Source of the DNA: Actinostola sp. cb2023
Lineage: Eukaryota > Cnidaria > Anthozoa > Actiniaria > Actinostolidae
Direction: 5' to 3'
Length of the DNA: 64,000 nucleotides
NCBI GenBank assembly: GCA_033675265.1
Contig: JAUJYZ010000648.1
Location: forward strand, 287,001-351,000
Position 1 is the stretch's first letter; each line of letters opens with the position of its first letter. The notes below the pieces were generated by a model. The model saw nothing but the letters and a program-made list of their open reading frames with translations, made no database searches and had not been told where the DNA came from. The position numbers and the translations under genes were made by a program. This document shows positions 58,877 through 64,000 of the stretch, in pieces.

Positions 58877-61800
58877 GGAAATACCTATATTAATTATTTC
58901 AATCTTCATTCTTATATATTTTGCCAGGTTTGATGACTACATGTATAAATAATATTGAATGAATGAAACTCTATTCAAAGGGTGTCACATGACAGTTATC
59001 AATCATTCATACAATGTACATTTTTGTATAATTGATACTTCATAATAATTATGTGACTTTATTTGCATAGTGTATTCAAATGAGTTATTATCCCCAGAAA
59101 TAATGTCGGTAATTGCCAATTAAATTGTGGTAAATACTACCCTTTTCACTGAATTAACTTAATTTATACCTATTTATACAATTAATATATTGATTTAATT
59201 CACATATTTTCAAGAGTCCTCCTGAACACGCTCAACAGATAAAACAATAATAATTCACTATTAATAATGAACACTCAAGAACTAAAGGCAAATATTTACT
59301 GACAAGAGGTTGAGTTGATGAATTGCCTTTCTCCTCATAGCCAAAGTGACTACAGTAGTGATAGAGCCATTGTATAAGTTAGATTATCACAAATGTTTGC
59401 TGTATATATCCAATCTAGAGCAGCTTTGGCCGATTTTAATTTTTAATTACTTTCTCAATGATGTTCAAAATATTCCAGAGTGTAGAAGGATCCACATGTT
59501 TAATGTCACTTACTGGTATGGTATAACATTTTGCTGTTACACACGTGTACAGAGAGCCATGAAATTTAATCAAAGTAAATTATAATAAATGACCAGTGAA
59601 GAGAGGATGTCAGAAAATTGACTTCCTTCCAGTAGGTTATTATATAATTGATCTCATTTAGACATAAATTACAGATATATTTGATGGTGCTCAAGGTTCT
59701 AATAAATCAGCCCATTCAAAGATATGTTGAATAACTGTTTAGGATTTATTTTATTTTATTATGATTTTTTTTTTAACAAACTGTTTAGGATGAGATTTTT
59801 AGATATTTTTTAAAATGTTGAAAGATTTTCATGAAAGTGTCTTCGCAGGACAAAATATTGATACATTTTAATATATTCAAAACAGAGAAAAGTTTGGACC
59901 CAAAAAAATGTGAAAATAAATATATAACATTTTTTTCAAAATATCTAAACCTCTAAAGATAATTTCTTCTTTCATGTATTTTCAACAAAAAAAATATATA
60001 TATATACAGGGACTGGTAAAAAAACATAAAAATGTCCGAATATATTTATCCTGCGCACAGCTAATACTTTTTAAATGTTGATTGTTTGCTTGAAACATTT
60101 TAAAATAACGATGACCAAGATTACTGAAGGAATTCCAAATATAATATCAAGTCAAAGCCATTACAGAATTGACCTTGCATGTGAAACGATTGTGAATGTT
60201 GGCTCCGCAAAATAAAATCAGCTGGATTCATGTTCATATAAAATGATGAGACCTTTTAAAAATTCAGTGTTCAAAATTGTCATTTTAGGCCTTTTGGAAT
60301 GTACAGTCAGGCAACGGTTGCTCTAGTGGTTGGGATCTATTTAAATGATTAATAATCATCATTGACATTTTTGTTTTTGTTTATTTTGGTTTGCTCCTAG
60401 ACAGTATATGCGTTGTATAGCTTGGCATTTTCCTAGAAAGATTCTAACACTTTTCTCATGAATAGGTTTCATAGAAAGGTTTTATGGAATTATCACACCT
60501 GTATATCATTAAACACAAGGATAAACACAAAATATCTTTATAAAAACTGAATTGAAAAAAGGGTAAACTGAACCTGTGAGAATATTTTTAATGTATGAAT
60601 TCAAAATGATTACAAAGACATTGAAAAAATGAAGTTCAATTGGCAAACTGAGAAAACTGTACTGTCAATTCTGGTTTCATTTGTCTGACATGGATGTACT
60701 TTCGTCAAATTAAAGTATTCAGTTATTGCACTAACCTTATATCCATCGGGATTGAATGTCCATCAATTTATATAAGGTAAAGGAATAAAAGATAAACGTA
60801 ATATTTTAAAAAGTCTATCCTCCAGTGAGAGGTAGTTTTAGTAACGGTTTGCGACACTCGAAGTAGAATTTGGTGGAAAAATAAAAGTCTTGTCAGTCGC
60901 AGTGAAAAGCAAACTTTTCCAGTAGGCGAAGTTTTGCATCATTTATAACAATAAAAACTCAAGCTGTCTTCCTGATTAGGAAAATGTAGGTGTGGGCAAT
61001 AAACTGGGTGGTGATTAAACATAGCCCAATAATCTTAAAGTCAGGAGAGCACGTCTGAACATAATGGTACTCCAAACAAAAGCATATTAAAGTTTCAGAA
61101 TCTGAGTATCTGACATCATTGAATAATTTGCATGCCTTATCTTTTCATCAAGCATTACTCCTGTAGCAAATGGCTTTCACTATGATGCTAATTAGAAGAT
61201 GGAAGGGAAAAAATTGAACGTAAAACACCCTTTAAATTGCATTTGTTATGGAATGGTTGTGTAAACAATAATTCATTGAACCATTGTGAATGGGAAGAAG
61301 AAGGGATATCTATATCTATATGTATTGGAAGGCACTGCCAACGTATTACTCGATGAATTAATCACTATAAATGTTGAAAATAAACTGTGAGGCTAACTTA
61401 ATATCTCCCTTCTTGTAGTAGAATTTGTAACTACATGCATAAGCATAAACGTATGAGGATGGCCACTTAAGTACAATTTCAAAAACAAATGCAGCTAAAA
61501 TAATAAAATGTACAAGGATTCTGCACTATTAATTATAGATATGCATGTAAAACTATTATGAGTCATGAATATACATGAAACCCAATATGAAAACACTATG
61601 AAAATAAGTGTATTTGGTAGGAATTAGAAGACAAAAATACTTATGAATATGAAAAACCTTTTGATATAAATAGCTTTTTAAAATGTACTTTGTTTAATTT
61701 ACATCTACTTTGTGCAATAAACATTGATTATTATAAACAACAGTTACGTTTCTACTCAAATAGCTTTGAGTTTGTGTACATGCAAGAAGACATGCACTTC

Positions 61801-64000
61801 TCTAGATCTTATGAAATGTAGAATTCACTAGGCCAGAAGTTCAATTGCAACTGAAAAACGAAATACCAGCCTGAAGCCAAACCAAACTTCTAATGATGTA
61901 ACTTTTTTCCACTCAGCGTGAATCAATTCAACTTTAGAAAAACCTTTTAATGCACTTGGACAGATTGGTAAATGAAAATGCTTGTGAAGAAAAGGGAAAA
62001 TGAGACATGAAAAATGAGAAAAATTCCCATCCTTCTATTTCTTTAGTGCCGCATCATCAGGATCAATATAACACATAGACTCAGAGACCTGAATGCCTGA
62101 AATATTGTCCCAAGGTTAATGACCTTTCAGATATAGCTTGACAATATTAAACCTGTACCTACATATACACTATGCGTGAAACCGTTTATCACACTCGAAC
62201 CTCCTTGCCCTCCCTTTATGTTGCTGTACTTCATACAGTGAGGGGTATCTTTGTAATGTCTGGTGGTACTATACTACGTGTATATAGCTAGCTCGCACAT
62301 ACCGATCTCGATCTCATACATCAGTTATAAATTGCGGCATTAGATTTAGGAATATTAAGAACCACAATTTTGTCTAGCGGCAGCCATAATGACGAAAATT
62401 AATAAATCTTGACAAACTCAGCGGTTGATCTGAAACTTTGGCTATTTTACAATAGCAAATTATGCCTCAAATGTCGTTATATTATCGGTAATACCAATTC
62501 CATTGTGTATCTAATCTGTGGATACGTTTGCCGTCGTGATCGAAGGAGTATAGACGGAGAATTTAATTGTGACTTAGCAGCCGCCAGACCAGGAGGAAAT
62601 GGCAAAACACAAACACAACTTTACCCGGGTTATAATTAGGGCAACGCTACCCTTTCACTACATCGACATTTTGTCAACAAACCACCGATAAATGTTGTCT
62701 TTTTTCTAGCACGCTCTCGATAGATGTTGTGTATTTTACATGTACATAGATTCTATACGACCCAAAAATAACACCACAATGTTACCATTCCATTGCTATG
62801 ACTTATCAAAGCAAAGAGATTTACTCTGTAGCGTGATTCAGACTGTTTCTCGAGGAATATGATGCACAGTAAATTTGGGACGATTTGACAGTTTATATAC
62901 GGCTCGTTGCATCTAACCTAGCACTGTACGACAGCGCCGAGACAGATAGCGATAAAGCTCAGCTCTGTTTACACAAATTAGGAGAATATCCCTTTGAAGA
63001 AAAACTCTTCTCCATTGCTTTTAGCTCATTAGTATGTCATTCTACCCGAAAGCCAAAAATCACAAACTGTTGCAGTTCAACTGAGATCTATGCGAGACGC
63101 GTACAAGAGGATTATCTAGACCTGATGACAACAATCGCCTTGTTGGACTTCACTCGATGAAAACACTCGACAGCAGGTTGATTGTTCGTATCGACTGGAC
63201 ATTTTTTTAAAAGTAGAGTTGTACGGATCGGTAATGGTTTATCATAACGTGGCTTACCTTTTATAGCTCGTAAATTTTATATGTGGCCCTCGAGTATTGA
63301 AATAGATTTGTTTGTCTTGCCATCAGTAGCGATCATACAAGTTGAATAGGTGAGCAAAGAATACTTGCTAACAGGTTTCAGTGCTGTTGATATCGGGATT
63401 AATTACGATCGCACATTACTTCGATTTGGAGTTGATTGAGAAATCGACTAACTGCGACGGTTGAAATCCACAATATTGAAGATCAAATGCCAAAGTAACT
63501 TAACGGCATGGGAAGTCTAGGCTGATGTTGAGAGGCTTGCCGCAGAACACAAACGCAAACGCAGCTGAATCCGCTCAACCCCTCGGATCTGATTGATATT
63601 TCGTCCGAGCAAAGATTTAAATTAAGGAGATGTAAAAATAAAATTACGGCCAGACAATCACAGGGTTTACACACATGCGTCAACTCAACATAATATTACT
63701 TCAATGTACACAGATTCTGGAGTGGAGATCACCAGATCTCTATAGTACGTACCGACAACGTTAGGGCTGTATCGATGCGTGAAACCTGCTAGGCGAACGT
63801 TCAACCAGATGTCGGGCAAGAATCAGGTGGCAGTGTGCGCACGGGAGGAAAGACGGGTAGTAATTCCAATCGGATTGAGTGTACAAGCGGACATCATCGC
63901 ACACTTCGGAGCTTGTAGTGACAACTGAACGCTACACATGCGCTGTTTGTTGCCTGATTAATAATTCACCACCCAGAATATTAACATTCATTCTCACCTC
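58877..64000. other. No gene recognised; KIDINS220 5' intron or upstream flank
   Basis: A+T-rich with short unconvincing ORFs. The last bases (TCTCACCTC) read on the minus strand as gag-gtgaga, a possible donor, so a further 5' exon could lie just beyond the window. Confidence 0.4.

Noticed and set aside
58496..58909. 137-residue Ile/His/Ser ORF on the minus strand
   Set aside because: Pure translation of a GGATGAAT microsatellite.
60290..60345. A-box-like GGTTGCTCTAGTGGTTGGGA as a tRNA gene
   Set aside because: No B box at the right distance and no cloverleaf stems.
62409..63160. Two plus-strand ORFs (76 and 91 residues) as exons of a third gene
   Set aside because: No recognisable domain, no convincing splice sites in frame, and composition like the surrounding non-coding DNA.

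Overview
The window is intron-rich metazoan DNA with canonical GT-AG introns, an A+T-rich background and a very high load of short inverted-repeat transposons. It holds two large single-copy genes in convergent orientation. Both proteins resemble their vertebrate orthologues closely, while the repeat landscape (foldback MITEs, (TTA)n-tailed retroposon ends, many TACATGTA-type words) is typical of marine invertebrates. I would guess a cnidarian or another early-branching marine invertebrate, but nothing in the sequence settles this.

Layout. 1-3777: foldback repeats and the LARP1 5' flank. 3778-23102 (+): LARP1, 23 coding exons, 1255 codons, with the N-terminal NPW and WPTPGE boxes, a KWVPL box, an RG-rich patch, a Pro-Gln repeat, the La motif, a PAM2-like motif, the DM15 cap-binding region and an unusual His/Lys/Asp repeat tail. 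23103-30603: convergent intergenic interval with a 76-bp tandem array and a cluster of MITEs. 30604-54261 (-): KIDINS220/ARMS, 18 coding exons, 1752 codons. It has eleven ankyrin repeats (ten of them exactly one per 99-nt exon), the KAP P-loop NTPase with membrane segments in one 1976-nt exon, a SAM-like domain, and a long acidic tail with two FPPPP motifs and a C-terminal PDZ ligand. 55330-55486 (-) is a probable 5' UTR exon. 55487-64000 shows no recognisable coding exon and may be a KIDINS220 5' intron or upstream flank.

Functionally the genes are unrelated. LARP1 controls translation and stability of TOP mRNAs; KIDINS220 is a membrane scaffold for receptor signalling. Their shared traits are structural: each has one GC-AG intron whose GC donor is forced by reading frame, and their introns are packed with the same MITE families.

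The most interesting non-genic material is a group of DNA transposons whose terminal inverted repeats begin TAGCCTGCGT. Three insertions have perfect 9-bp target duplications. The three larger elements (two TIR families) carry broken RecQ-like helicase first exons, and two are nested one inside the other. This fits the helicase-encoding AcademH type of DNA transposon. All coordinates come from reading splice sites and frames by eye; no alignment or database search was run.
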